Assembly (NCBI RefSeq): GCF_009650765.1
Contig: NZ_CP045740.1
Span: 3,038,001-3,102,000, forward strand
Source of the DNA: Streptomyces sp. SUK 48
GTDB taxonomy: Bacteria; Actinomycetota; Actinomycetes; Streptomycetales; Streptomycetaceae
Length of the DNA stretch: 64,000 nucleotides
Direction of reading: 5' to 3'
Positions 14,672 through 23,267 of the stretch are shown here, piece by piece. Every line of letters begins with the position of its first letter. Position 1 is the first letter of the stretch. Both the position numbers and the translations under genes were made by a program. The notes under the pieces were generated by a model, which had not been told where the DNA came from, searched no databases, and saw only the letters and a list, made by a program, of their open reading frames with translations.

Positions 14672-16189
14672 TCAACTCCTGGGATAGGGCCAGGCGTTGG
14701 GCAGACAGTGGATCCCGTCGTGGTCGAGGAACTTGGTCTGCTGCTGCATGACCGGCGCCAGTTCGCCGCTCTTCTCGCAGGTGACGTGGTTGTGGCCGAG
14801 CCGGTGGCCGACTTCATGGTTGATCAACATTTGCCGGTACATATGGATTTTGTCGCCATATGTCTTGCTTCCTTGAGCCCACCGGTACGCATTGATCATC
14901 ACGCGCTGGGTGGCGGCCGAGTCGCAGGAGACGTTGTCCTCGGTGGTGTCCAGGCCGGACTTGGCGCACCAGGTGGCGGTGGTGCCGGGGCTGGCCAGGG
15001 TGATCACGAAGTCGGGTTTGCCGGAGGAGACCCGCTCGAAGGTACGGGTGCCGCCGTGCCCCCAACTCCGGTCGTCGTTCAGCGTCTTCTGCACGGCCTC
15101 GGCGAACAGCGCGCCGTCCAGGCCGAGTCCCTGCTCGATGTCCACCCGGTAGCGGTACTTCTGGCCGGTACCGGGCGCCTTGTCGAAGCCGGGGACGGTG
15201 CCGAACGCCCCGGACGCCTTCAGGGTGGCGCTCAGCGGGTACGTACGGTCCATCTTCTGCTCGTACGTCAACGGCGCCGCGTTCGGTTTCGCGGCGGACC
15301 CGGCCTGCGCACCGGCGCCCTGGTCCGCCGCGGAGTGCCCCGCCTTCGCGCCGTCGTCGCGGCTCTCGGTCACCTGCCCGGCGACGACCACCGCGAGCAC
15401 GGTGGTGACGGCGGCCGCGGCGATACCGGTGAAGGCCCGCCCCTTGTTCCCGCGCGGCAGCCCCGCCTTGTCCGCACCGGCGGCCGGCGTCTTCTCCGTC
15501 GGCTCAAGATCCGGCTGCGACTTCTCCTCCGGCTTCTCCTTCGACTTCGGCTTCTCCTTCGACTTCGGCATCGGCTTCGACTTCGGCCTCGGCTCCTCGC
15601 CCGGCTGCTCCTTCGTCCGGAGGTCTCCGGACGCCCCGCCGCCGCCGGCGCCGCCGTCGAAAGCGTCCAGATAGTCTTGCCGGGGCCCACGCCGGGCAGG
15701 CCCCGCGGAGCCGCCCGGCCCGGCGGGTCCCGCCTGCCGCTGCCGGGGCAGCACGGCCCCGTGCCCACCGGCCCCGGACCCGGTGCGCTCCGGGAACTCC
15801 CCCCAGCCGCCGCCGGGTTCCCGCTGCTCGGGATGCCCGCCACGCGCGGCGCCCCTACCGGAAGCACGCGGCACGCCGTGCACGGGCAAACCGTCGGACA
15901 CCTTGTCGACCCCGCCGGGAGGCGTGCCGTCGGGCAGCCGCGGCTTGCTGCGGGCCGGAGTCCCCTCGGGACCGCGCGCGGCAGCGCGCCCCGCCGCCCC
16001 CTCGGGACCGCGCGGCGCGCCACGCCCCGCCGCGCCCTCCGGGGATCTCGGCACCGCGGGGCCCGGCTTCTTCTCCGGCGGTCTCGGCGTGCCGCGGCCC
16101 GCCGCCCCCCGCTCACTCTTCGCCGCTATCTCCGGACCCTCGTCCTGCGCGGCCGGTTCGGCCGGTCCTCGGCGGCTGTGGCGTCCCAC
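14672..16189 (-). CDS. DUF3152 membrane-anchored protein with metzincin-type zinc motif
   Basis: A 505-residue protein in three parts. Residues 1 to about 245 are cytosolic low-complexity sequence (Arg/Pro/Gly-rich, with Lys-Pro-Lys-Ser-Lys repeats near 200-225). One membrane segment follows (AFTGIAAAAVTTVLAVVVAG, near 252-272), then an extracytoplasmic DUF3152 domain. That domain contains HEVGHRLGHNH at 458-468, an exact match to the HExxHxxGxxH metzincin signature, with a downstream APVMQQQ that could give the Met-turn. I therefore infer a secreted-side zinc metallopeptidase, though the family is named only as a DUF. GTG at 16189 has GAAGGA six bases before it. It lies 8 bases after an alpha/beta hydrolase gene on the same strand. 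Confidence 0.82.
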   Translation of the reverse strand: MGRHSRRGPAEPAAQDEGPEIAAKSERGAAGRGTPRPPEKKPGPAVPRSPEGAAGRGAPRGPEGAAGRAAARGPEGTPARSKPRLPDGTPPGGVDKVSDGLPVHGVPRASGRGAARGGHPEQREPGGGWGEFPERTGSGAGGHGAVLPRQRQAGPAGPGGSAGPARRGPRQDYLDAFDGGAGGGGASGDLRTKEQPGEEPRPKSKPMPKSKEKPKSKEKPEEKSQPDLEPTEKTPAAGADKAGLPRGNKGRAFTGIAAAAVTTVLAVVVAGQVTESRDDGAKAGHSAADQGAGAQAGSAAKPNAAPLTYEQKMDRTYPLSATLKASGAFGTVPGFDKAPGTGQKYRYRVDIEQGLGLDGALFAEAVQKTLNDDRSWGHGGTRTFERVSSGKPDFVITLASPGTTATWCAKSGLDTTEDNVSCDSAATQRVMINAYRWAQGSKTYGDKIHMYRQMLINHEVGHRLGHNHVTCEKSGELAPVMQQQTKFLDHDGIHCLPNAWPYPRS

Positions 16190-16197
16190 GGTGTCCT

Positions 16198-17256
16198 TCA
16201 GCTCCCCGCTTCCGTGCCCTCGGCGGCTCCCCGGCCGCCCGTCTCCGTGCTGTCGTCGTCTTTGCCGCCGTCATCTCTGCCGCCGGGCTCCGCGCCGCCG
16301 TCTCCCCCGGCCTGCGCCATCAGCTCCCGGAAGGCCCGCGCCACCACGCCCGGGTACTCCATCATCGCCACGTGCCCGGCGTCCGGCAGGGACAGCAGCC
16401 GGGAGTCGCGGAAGGAGCGGGCGGCCTTGCGGGCCATGCGGTAGCCGACGAGCTGGTCCCGGCCGCCGTAGACGAGCAGGGTCGGCGCGAGCACCCGCTC
16501 GGCCTGCCGCCACAGTCCGTGCTGCCCGCCGAGCGTGTACGCGTTGACGATGCCGCGCGCGGAGCGGGCCATCGCGTCCCAGAAGTACGGCAGCTGCAAC
16601 CGCCGCTCCAGCTCCTCCACGGCCTGCCGGAACGCCTCCGGCGTCACCGTACCGGGATCGCCGTAACAAAGGCCCATGACCCCGCGCACCCGCTGCTCGG
16701 CCGTCCAGTCCTTGCTCATCCGGGTGAACAGGGCCGCGATGCCGGGCACCCCGAGCAGCCCGGTCGGCACCGCGCTGCGCTGGATCCGCAGCTCCGGCAG
16801 CGCGGGCGAGATCAGCGTGAGGGTGCGCACCAGATCGGGGCGTACGGCGGCCACCCGCGTGGTGACCGCGCCGCCCAGCGAGTTGCCGAAGAGGTGGACG
16901 GGACCGTGCCCGCAGGCGTCCAGGTAGCGGATGACGGCCCGCGCGTGCCCGGTGACGGAGTAGTCGCCGTCGTCCGGGGGCGGGGAGTCGCCGAAGCCCG
17001 GCAGGTCGACCGCCTCGCCGGCCACCACGCCGTCCAGCTCGGCCATCAGGTCCGACCAGTTCTGCGAGGAGCCGCCGAGCCCGTGCACGTACAGGGCGCG
17101 CGGCAGGTCCTCGCGCGCGGGCGGCCGGCAGCGCACCGACAGGGTGACCCCCGGCAGGCCCACCGTCCGCAGCCGCTCCCCCTCGCCGACCCGGACGGGC
17201 GCCACCCGGGGGAGGACGCTGGCGGCCGGCGCGGAGGGCGACTCGGTGGAAGACAT
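16198..17256 (-). CDS. Alpha/beta-fold hydrolase
   Basis: A 352-residue hydrolase. It has the oxyanion region VHGLGGSSQNW, the nucleophile elbow GNSLGG, an Asp in YGGRDQLV and a His in DAGHVAMMEYP, so the Ser-Asp-His triad is complete. The last 40 residues are an acidic, Gly/Asp-rich tail without structure. There is no signal peptide and no membrane segment, so it is cytosolic. The family is broad (esterases, C-C hydrolases, haloperoxidase-like enzymes) and the substrate cannot be told. It is the first gene of a two-gene unit with the DUF3152 protein, and ATG at 17256 faces divergent genes on the other strand. Confidence 0.85.
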   Translation of the reverse strand: MSSTESPSAPAASVLPRVAPVRVGEGERLRTVGLPGVTLSVRCRPPAREDLPRALYVHGLGGSSQNWSDLMAELDGVVAGEAVDLPGFGDSPPPDDGDYSVTGHARAVIRYLDACGHGPVHLFGNSLGGAVTTRVAAVRPDLVRTLTLISPALPELRIQRSAVPTGLLGVPGIAALFTRMSKDWTAEQRVRGVMGLCYGDPGTVTPEAFRQAVEELERRLQLPYFWDAMARSARGIVNAYTLGGQHGLWRQAERVLAPTLLVYGGRDQLVGYRMARKAARSFRDSRLLSLPDAGHVAMMEYPGVVARAFRELMAQAGGDGGAEPGGRDDGGKDDDSTETGGRGAAEGTEAGS

Positions 17257-17459
17257 GCGGGCAATGTTACGAGGTGATCACACCGGGGTTCGTGTGTTCG
17301 CCGTCACAGAACGAGCCGTTCCGCCGGGGGACGACCGGTGCGGCGATTCGGGCGCGCACGGCATGGCGTCCGAATCGGCCGTCTCCTAGGCTCGTACCAG
17401 AGGGCACCCGCGTGTGGCCCCTGCCGTGCCCAGGGACGTTCGTAGGAAGGGAGCCCATC

Positions 17460-17684
17460 ATGGCCCAGGATCCGACCGAGCCCGACACCATCGAGGAACT
17501 GGACGACGAGACGGCCCCCGAGCTGGGCGTCGAGGACCCGGAAGTGGACGCCGTCGAGCAGCAGGCCGATGTCCGGCCCGAGCGCGACGACACGTTGACG
17601 GCGGAGAAGAAGGACCGGGCGAACGAGGCCGATCTGCTCGAACAGGCGCGCGTGGTCTCGCTCGACGAGGACGACTACCGCTGA
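17460..17684 (+). CDS. Small acidic DUF5709-type protein
   Basis: A 74-residue, strongly acidic protein (MAQDPTEPDTIEELDDETAP...) rich in Asp and Glu and ending LDEDDYR. It is predicted soluble and largely disordered, with one short amphipathic region (EADLLEQARVVSL). ATG at 17460 has GGAAGGGAG in good register. It resembles small acidic proteins widespread in streptomycetes (DUF5709-like); the function is unknown. It stands alone in front of a tetR gene. Confidence 0.75.
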   Translation: MAQDPTEPDTIEELDDETAPELGVEDPEVDAVEQQADVRPERDDTLTAEKKDRANEADLLEQARVVSLDEDDYR

Positions 17685-17816
17685 TCGCCCGTGCGGCTCG
17701 GCTTTCGCCGTCGTCCGGTACATGAAATTCTGCGTTCGCACCGCGCACACCACGGTTACCCAAAAGTACGATGGCCGCGCGGTCGACACCGCATGTGGAC
17801 GACATTGGGAGGCGGC

Positions 17817-18458
17817 GTGACAGCCATCGAGCAGACAGAGGCAGCACGCCCGCGCGGCACCCGGCTGCCGCGCCGAGCCCGACGGAACCAGTTGCTGGGC
17901 GCGGCCCAGGAGGTCTTCGTCGCACAGGGCTACCACGCCGCGGCGATGGACGACATCGCCGAGCGGGCCGGCGTCAGCAAGCCGGTGCTCTACCAGCACT
18001 TCCCGGGCAAGCTCGACCTCTATCTCGCGCTGCTGGACCAGCACTGCGAGTCGCTGATCCAGTCGGTGCGCGGCGCGCTGGCGTCGACGACCGACAACAA
18101 GCAGCGGGTGCGGGCGACCATGGACGCCTACTTCGCCTATGTGGAGGACGACGGCGGCGCCTTCCGGCTGGTCTTCGAGTCGGACCTGACGAACGAGCCC
18201 GCCGTGCGCGAGCGCGTCGACAAGGTGACCACCGAGTGCGCCGAGGCGATCTGCGAGGTGATCGCGGAGGACACCGGCCTCTCGCGCGCGGAGTCCATGC
18301 TGCTCGCCTCGGGTCTCGGCGGGCTCGCGCAGGTGGTGGCCCGTTCCTGGCTGCACAGCGACCGCAGTGTGCCGCGCGACAACGCGGTGCACCTCCTCGC
18401 CTCGCTCGCCTGGCGCGGCATCGCGGGCTTCCCGCTGCACGGCAACGAGCACCACTGA
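17817..18458 (+). CDS. TetR-family transcriptional regulator
   Basis: A 213-residue regulator. The N-terminal helix-turn-helix is clear: RNQLLGAAQEVFVAQGYHAAAMDDIAERAGVSK, then PVLYQHFPGKLDLYLALL, with the typical LYQHF recognition helix. The C-terminal ligand domain has Cys residues at HCESLIQ and TECAEAICEV. GTG at 17817 follows GGGAGG and is preferred over an upstream ATG (17793) that overlaps that site. It lies 142 bases before a DUF3107 gene on the same strand. No operator next to it is obvious, and the target genes are unknown. Confidence 0.92.
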   Translation: MTAIEQTEAARPRGTRLPRRARRNQLLGAAQEVFVAQGYHAAAMDDIAERAGVSKPVLYQHFPGKLDLYLALLDQHCESLIQSVRGALASTTDNKQRVRATMDAYFAYVEDDGGAFRLVFESDLTNEPAVRERVDKVTTECAEAICEVIAEDTGLSRAESMLLASGLGGLAQVVARSWLHSDRSVPRDNAVHLLASLAWRGIAGFPLHGNEHH

Positions 18459-18600
18459 GTCGCGTCACGCTGTTCATTCCCGGACGGTGTTCGCTGTTGG
18501 CGTGCCCGGCCGGACGCGTGCGCGTCCCCTCACCGGGCTAATGTGTGCTGGTACGGCGCGGATGATCGCGCACACAACTGACCGTCGGAGGGACAAAGCC

Positions 18601-18828
18601 GTGGAGGTCAAGATCGGCGTGCAGCACGCGCCCCGCGAGATCGTTCTGGAGAGCGGCCAGAGCGTCGAGGAGGTCGAGCGTCTGGTGTCCGACGCGCTCG
18701 CCGGGAAGACGCAGCTGCTGACCCTTGAGGACGAGAAGGGCCGCAAGGTCATGGTGCCGACGGACCGGCTGGCGTACGTGGAGCTCGGCGCGCCGGCCGT
18801 GCGCAAGGTGGGCTTCGGCGCGCTGTAG
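18601..18828 (+). CDS. DUF3107 family protein
   Basis: A 75-residue cytosolic protein (EVKIGVQHAPREIVLESGQSVEEVE... ending AVRKVGFGAL) that matches DUF3107, a small actinobacterial family with an alternating beta-strand and helix pattern usually found beside tetR and rhodanese/helicase genes, as here. GTG at 18601 has GGAGGGA upstream. No catalytic residues are evident and its function is unknown. A strong terminator follows directly. Confidence 0.9.
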   Translation: MEVKIGVQHAPREIVLESGQSVEEVERLVSDALAGKTQLLTLEDEKGRKVMVPTDRLAYVELGAPAVRKVGFGAL

Positions 18829-18840
18829 GCAAGGCCATGG

Positions 18841-18875
18841 CAAGGGCCCGGCGGCACTCGGCCGCCGGGCCCTTG
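18841..18875 (+). terminator. 14-bp perfect hairpin terminator after DUF3107
   Basis: Arms 18841-18854 and 18862-18875 pair without mismatch around a seven-base loop, beginning 13 bases after the stop codon. There is only a short T-containing tail, as is usual in Streptomyces. Confidence 0.85.
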
Positions 18876-19001
18876 TGCTGAGCGGATTCGCACACAGAGA
18901 CGGCACAACTCCCCCATAGCGGAGGATTGCAGTCCGCAGGTCAGGGGTATGACGGGCTACGACCGTTCAAGACAGACCGGCCGTGGGAGGGACCCCCCGT
19001 C

Positions 19002-19265
19002 ATGATCCTGGAAGCACTCGGCACCGGCGTTCTCGGTCTCCTGCTCGCCTGGGCAGCGACCGTCCGCCTCGCCCACCGCCTCCCGAACCGCCCCCTGGTC
19101 TATTCGACCGGCATCGCGGGCGCTCTGCTGGGCGACTTCGTCACCCGCAGCGCTGTGGGCCCGGGCTCCCTCGTGGTCCCCGTCCTGGGCGCGGCGATCA
19201 TCTCGGCCGCTTCCCTGTCCCTCCTCCTGCGCCCGTCACGAGCCCGCCGCTCCCTGACGGCATGA
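19002..19265 (+). CDS. Small integral membrane protein
   Basis: An 87-residue protein with three probable membrane segments: ILEALGTGVLGLLLAWAATVRLA, then a weaker segment around YSTGIAGALLGDFVTRS, and SLVVPVLGAAIISAASLSLLL before a basic C-terminus (RPSRARRS). The Gly-rich segments recall the GlsB/YeaQ/YmgE transglycosylase-associated family, but I cannot confirm this. ATG at 19002 has GGGAGGG upstream. It is convergent with the ferritin-like gene, 15 bases apart. Confidence 0.75.
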   Translation: MILEALGTGVLGLLLAWAATVRLAHRLPNRPLVYSTGIAGALLGDFVTRSAVGPGSLVVPVLGAAIISAASLSLLLRPSRARRSLTA

Positions 19266-19280
19266 CGGGCGCGCCTTTCG

Positions 19281-20024
19281 CTACGCCGCGAGGCCCAGCG
19301 CGGCCATCCGCTTCGTGTGCGCCTCCGTGATCCGCGTGAACATCCGCCCCACTTCGGCCAGATCGAACCCGTCGGCCACTCCGCCCACGAGCATCGTGGA
19401 CAGCGCGTCCCGGTCCGCCACCACCCGCTGCGACTGCGACAGCGCCTCGCCCATCAGCCGCCGGGCCCACAGCGCGAGCCGGCCGCCGACCCGCGGATCG
19501 GCGTCGATCGCGGCGCGCACCTTCTCCACCGCGAACTCCGCGTGCCCGGTGTCGTCGAGCACCGCGAGCACCAGCTCCCGCGTGTCGGTGTCGAGCCGCG
19601 CCGCCACCTCCCGGTAGAAGTCGCTCGCGATCGAGTCGCCGACGTACGCCTTGACCAGGCCCTCCAGCCAGTCCGAGGGCGCCGTCTGCCGGTGGAAGCC
19701 GTCCAGCGCCGCGACGAACGGGTCCATCGCGGCCGTCGGGTCCTCGCCGATCTCCGTCAGCCGGTTCCGCAGCCGCTCGAAGTGGTGGAACTCGGCCGAC
19801 GCCATCTTCGCCAGCTCGGCCTTGTCCCCGAGGGTCGGTGCCAGCTTCGCGTCCTCCGCGAGCCGTTCGAACGCCGCGAGCTCTCCGTAGGCGAGCGCCC
19901 CGAGCAGATCCACGACGGCGGCGCGGTAGTGCGGCTCGGCGGCGGCCTGCGCCCAGTCCTGCGCGGCGACACCGGTCCGTACGGGGGCGGCGGACGCGTT
20001 CTCAGGCTTGTCAGAGCTAGTCAT
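19281..20024 (-). CDS. Ferritin-like fold protein (tRNA hydroxylase/MiaE-like di-iron superfamily)
   Basis: A 247-residue all-helical protein. Carboxylate/His pairs that could bind two metals appear in LAYGELAAFERL, ASAEFHHFERL (an ExxH) and LDDTGHAEFAVEKV, the four-helix-bundle pattern of ferritin-like di-iron proteins. Streptomyces genomes carry this protein beside the DEAD-box helicase and DUF3107 genes; some homologues are annotated as tRNA-(ms2io6A)-hydroxylase-like, which would fit the RNA-linked neighbours but is unproven. ATG at 20024 has no ribosome-binding site and lies 8 bases after a -10 element, so translation is probably leaderless. Confidence 0.82.
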   Translation of the reverse strand: MTSSDKPENASAAPVRTGVAAQDWAQAAAEPHYRAAVVDLLGALAYGELAAFERLAEDAKLAPTLGDKAELAKMASAEFHHFERLRNRLTEIGEDPTAAMDPFVAALDGFHRQTAPSDWLEGLVKAYVGDSIASDFYREVAARLDTDTRELVLAVLDDTGHAEFAVEKVRAAIDADPRVGGRLALWARRLMGEALSQSQRVVADRDALSTMLVGGVADGFDLAEVGRMFTRITEAHTKRMAALGLAA

Positions 20025-20031
20025 GAGGCGC

Positions 20032-20059
20032 ACAATAGCCCGCTTGGCGCCCCCTTCAA
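20032..20059 (-). promoter_or_regulatory. Leaderless promoter of the ferritin-like gene
   Basis: On the minus strand TTGAAG (20059-20054) and TATTGT (20037-20032) are 16 bases apart, and the ATG follows 7 bases after the -10. This places the transcript start at the A of the ATG and explains the lack of a ribosome-binding site. Confidence 0.55.
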
Positions 20060-20434
20060 GCCCCCGGTCGATCACTGTGACCGCCACTACGTGACCTATT
20101 CGGCCATCGCATGTGCGCGAATCCGGGGTATGGTGGTAATGCGCCTGGGAGTGCGTCGACGATGTTCGACGTGTTCCGGTAGGGCGCACGCATGAGGATG
20201 CCCGGTCGGTGGCCCGATCGGCTCCGACCCGACAGACCTCCGTGGCCGTACGGCTGAGTACGTACGACGACCGGAGGGACACCCTCAGCGGTACGAGCGC
20301 TAGAGCGTCGGCAGAGGTCCCGTGCTTTACGGCGTGCCTTGACAGGTTCGCCCGTACGGCAGCCGACGTCCCGGCACGGTCAGCCATGACCCCCGCGCTC
20401 GCCTCGCACCGCGCCACACAGAAGAGGCAGCACC
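20060..20434 (+). other. 375-base region upstream of the DEAD-box helicase (probable long 5' UTR)
   Basis: No gene fits this stretch. A TATGGT -10-like element lies near 20130 and a TTGACA near 20338, so the helicase transcript could carry either a long or a short leader. An imperfect inverted repeat with arms CGTCGA and TTCGACG lies near 20155. Long untranslated leaders are common for cold-inducible DEAD-box helicases. The short open frames inside have poor starts and are not convincing. Confidence 0.4.
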
Positions 20435-23161
20435 CTGACTACGACGTTTCGAGACCTTGGGATTCTCCCCGAGACCGCCGAGGCCCTGGAGGCCGTCGGC
20501 ATCGTCAATCCCTTCCCCATCCAGGAGATGACCCTCCCCGTCGCCCTTTCCGGCACGGATGTCATCGGCCAGGCCAAGACCGGCACCGGCAAGACGCTGG
20601 GCTTCGGTCTCCCCCTCCTGGAGCGCGTGACCGTCCCCGCCGATGTCGAGGCCGGACGCGCCACCCCCGACGCCCTCACCGACGCCCCGCAGGCGCTGGT
20701 CGTCGTCCCCACCCGCGAGCTGTGCACGCAGGTCACCAACGACCTCCAGACGGCCGGCAAGGTCCGCAACGTACGCGTGCTGGCCATCTACGGCGGCCGG
20801 GCCTACGAGCCCCAGGTCGAGGCCCTGAAGAAGGGCGTCGACGTCGTCGTCGGCACCCCGGGCCGGCTGCTCGACCTCGCGGGCCAGAAGAAGCTCGACC
20901 TCAAGCACGTCAAGAGCCTGGTCCTCGACGAGGCCGACGAGATGCTCGACCTGGGCTTCCTGCCCGACGTCGAGAAGATCATCAACATGCTTCCGGTCCG
21001 GCGCCAGACCATGCTGTTCTCGGCGACCATGCCGGGCGCGGTCATCGGACTCGCCCGCCGCTACATGTCCCGCCCCACGCACATCCGCGCCACCGCGCCG
21101 GACGACGAGGGCGCGACGGTCGCGAACATCAAGCAGTTCATCTACCGCGGCCACTCCATGGACAAGCCGGAGATGATCGCCCGCATCCTCCAGGCCGAGG
21201 GCCGCGGGCTCGCGATGATCTTCTGCCGCACCAAGCGCACGGCCGCCGACATCGCCGAGCAGCTCCAGCGCCGCGGCTTCGCCTCCGGCGCGGTCCACGG
21301 CGACCTCGGCCAGGGCGCCCGCGAGCAGGCGCTGCGCGCGTTCCGCAACGGCAAGGTCGACGTCCTGGTCTGCACCGATGTCGCCGCGCGCGGCATCGAC
21401 GTCGAGGGCGTCACGCACGTCATCAACTACCAGTCCCCCGAGGACGAGAAGACGTACCTGCACCGCGTCGGCCGCACCGGCCGCGCGGGCGCCAAGGGTA
21501 CGGCGATCACGTTCGTGGACTGGGACGACATCCCGCGCTGGCAGCTGATCAACAAGGCGCTGGAGCTGGACTTCAACGACCCGGTGGAGACGTACTCCAC
21601 CTCCCCGCACCTGTTCTCCGACCTCAAAATCCCGGCGGGCACCAAGGGCATACTGCCCCGCTCGGAGCGGACCCGTGCCGGTCTGGACGCGGAGGTGCTG
21701 GAGGACCTGGGCGAGACCGGCGGCCGCGGCGCCCGTGGCCAGGGCCGTGAGCGCGACCGTGGCCGCGGTGGCCGGGGCGAGCGCCAGGACCGGCAGGGCC
21801 GCCCCGACCGTGCGGAGTCCCCCGCCGCCGAGGGCGAGCGCCCGGCGCGCACCCCGCGCCGTCGCCGCCGTACCCGTGGCGGCGCCCCGATGGACGCGGC
21901 GGCCACGCAGGCACCGGTCACCGAGTCCGCGTCCGCGGAGGAGCCGACGGCCCGCACCCCGCGCCGCCGCCGTCGCACCCGGAACGGCGCCCAGGCTCCG
22001 GCCGGGGTGACGCCGGCCGTCGAGGTGAGCACCGAGGCGCCGCAGGAGGCGCCCGTGTCCGCCCCGGCCCCGGTCGCCGCCGAGGTCGCGGAGAGTGCGG
22101 AGAAGCCGCGTCGCCGTCGTACCCGCAAGAGCGCGGAGACCGTGGCCGCGGAGCCGGTGGAGGCGACCGTCGTGGAGACCGCCACCGTCGCGGCCCCGCA
22201 GCCGGCCCCGGCCGTCGTCGCGGAGCCCGAGGCGGAGGCCAAGCCGCGCCGTCGCACCCGCAAGGCGGCCGAGCCGGTCGCCGAGGCCGTGGTGGAGACG
22301 GCGGAGGCGGAGGCCAAGCCGCGCCGCCGTACCCGCAAGGCGGCCGAGGCCCCCGTGGTCACCGCCGAGGCCGAGGTCGCCGAGACCGAGCCGAAGGCGC
22401 GCCGTACCCGTAAGGCGGCCGTCGTGAAGGCGGACGCGGTGGAGGCGGACGCGGTGGAGGCCGAGGCCAAGCCGCGCCGCACCCGCAAGACCGCCGCCGC
22501 CAAGCCGGAGGCCGACGCCCCCGAGGCCGAGGCCAAGCCCCGCCGCACCCGCAAGACCGCGGCGACCGCCGAGGCCACGACGGACACCGCCGAGGTCGCG
22601 GAGGCCAAGCCGCGCCGCACGCGGAAGACCGCCGCCGCCGTGGAGGCGACCGAGGACTCCGAGGCCGCGCCGCGTCGTCGTACGCGCAAGGCCGTGGAGC
22701 CGGTCGCCGAGGCCACGGCGGAGGAGGCCCCCGCGGCGGCCAAGCCGCGCCGCACCCGCAAGGCGGCCGTCGTGAAGGCGGACGCGGTGGAGACGGACGC
22801 GGTGGAGGCCGAGGCCAAGCCGCGCCGCACCCGCAAGACCGCCGCCGCCAAGCCGGAGACCGACGCCCCCGAGGTCGAGGCCAAGCCCCGCCGCACCCGC
22901 AAGACCGCGGCGACCGCCGAGGCCACGACGGACACCGCCGAGGTCGCGGAGGCCAAGCCGCGCCGCACGCGGAAGACCGCCGCCGCCGTGGAGACGGCCG
23001 ACGGGGTCGAGCCTGCGGCTCCGAAGGCGCGCCGGACCCGTAAGGCCGTCGCCGAGACGGCCACCGCGGAGATCCCGGCGCAGGCCACCGGCGAGCCGGA
23101 GGCCAAGCCGCGCCGCCGCACCCGCAAGGCGACCGCCGCCGTGGAGGCCCCGGACGCCTGA
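20435..23161 (+). CDS. DEAD-box ATP-dependent RNA helicase with long Lys/Arg/Ala/Glu-rich repeat tail
   Basis: A 908-residue RNA helicase. The core (1 to about 450) has the Q motif (FRDLGI...FPIQ), Walker A AKTGTGKT (47-54), the DEAD box (165-168), SAT, RGID and HRVGRTGRAG. From about residue 465 to the end comes a tail of about 440 residues with some 16 copies of (R)RTR-K/G/N separated by Ala/Glu/Val spacers; it is probably a disordered RNA-binding region. The conserved N-terminus (TTTFRDLGILPETAEAL) leaves only CTG at 20435 as start, with AGAGG about 8 bases upstream; the first in-frame ATG (20528) would delete the Q motif. It likely unwinds structured RNA in ribosome assembly or cold adaptation. 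Confidence 0.93.
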   Translation: MTTTFRDLGILPETAEALEAVGIVNPFPIQEMTLPVALSGTDVIGQAKTGTGKTLGFGLPLLERVTVPADVEAGRATPDALTDAPQALVVVPTRELCTQVTNDLQTAGKVRNVRVLAIYGGRAYEPQVEALKKGVDVVVGTPGRLLDLAGQKKLDLKHVKSLVLDEADEMLDLGFLPDVEKIINMLPVRRQTMLFSATMPGAVIGLARRYMSRPTHIRATAPDDEGATVANIKQFIYRGHSMDKPEMIARILQAEGRGLAMIFCRTKRTAADIAEQLQRRGFASGAVHGDLGQGAREQALRAFRNGKVDVLVCTDVAARGIDVEGVTHVINYQSPEDEKTYLHRVGRTGRAGAKGTAITFVDWDDIPRWQLINKALELDFNDPVETYSTSPHLFSDLKIPAGTKGILPRSERTRAGLDAEVLEDLGETGGRGARGQGRERDRGRGGRGERQDRQGRPDRAESPAAEGERPARTPRRRRRTRGGAPMDAAATQAPVTESASAEEPTARTPRRRRRTRNGAQAPAGVTPAVEVSTEAPQEAPVSAPAPVAAEVAESAEKPRRRRTRKSAETVAAEPVEATVVETATVAAPQPAPAVVAEPEAEAKPRRRTRKAAEPVAEAVVETAEAEAKPRRRTRKAAEAPVVTAEAEVAETEPKARRTRKAAVVKADAVEADAVEAEAKPRRTRKTAAAKPEADAPEAEAKPRRTRKTAATAEATTDTAEVAEAKPRRTRKTAAAVEATEDSEAAPRRRTRKAVEPVAEATAEEAPAAAKPRRTRKAAVVKADAVETDAVEAEAKPRRTRKTAAAKPETDAPEVEAKPRRTRKTAATAEATTDTAEVAEAKPRRTRKTAAAVETADGVEPAAPKARRTRKAVAETATAEIPAQATGEPEAKPRRRTRKATAAVEAPDA
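22412..22993 (+). repeat. 234-bp direct repeat inside the helicase tail
   Basis: Bases 22412-22645 recur at 22760-22993, an offset of exactly 348 bases (116 codons), with only a few substitutions. Each copy encodes three RRTRK modules and their spacers. The near identity indicates a recent in-frame duplication in the tail and a likely site of length variation by recombination. Confidence 0.85.
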
Positions 23162-23197
23162 TCCGGCGCCGCCCGCGCGGCGGCACCGCAGCCCCGA

Positions 23198-23229
23198 ACG
23201 GCCCGGTTCACCTCGGTGGACCGGGCCGT
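23198..23229 (+). terminator. Hairpin terminator after the helicase
   Basis: Arms 23198-23207 and 23220-23229 pair over 10 bases, and the inner TCACC/GGTGG extends the stem. It starts 36 bases after the helicase stop. Confidence 0.75.
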
Positions 23230-23267
23230 CGGCGTCCCCCCGGACCCCTCCGGCTAACCTCTCCCCC

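Noticed and set aside
20209..21750. 513-codon plus-strand frame overlapping the helicase start.
   Set aside because: It has no domain, is Arg/Pro-rich and lies out of frame with all helicase motifs.
21850..23160. Possible CRISPR or tandem-repeat array from the regular repeats.
   Set aside because: Repeats are in frame, vary in spacing, encode a coherent Lys/Arg/Ala/Glu tail and lack constant spacers or cas genes.
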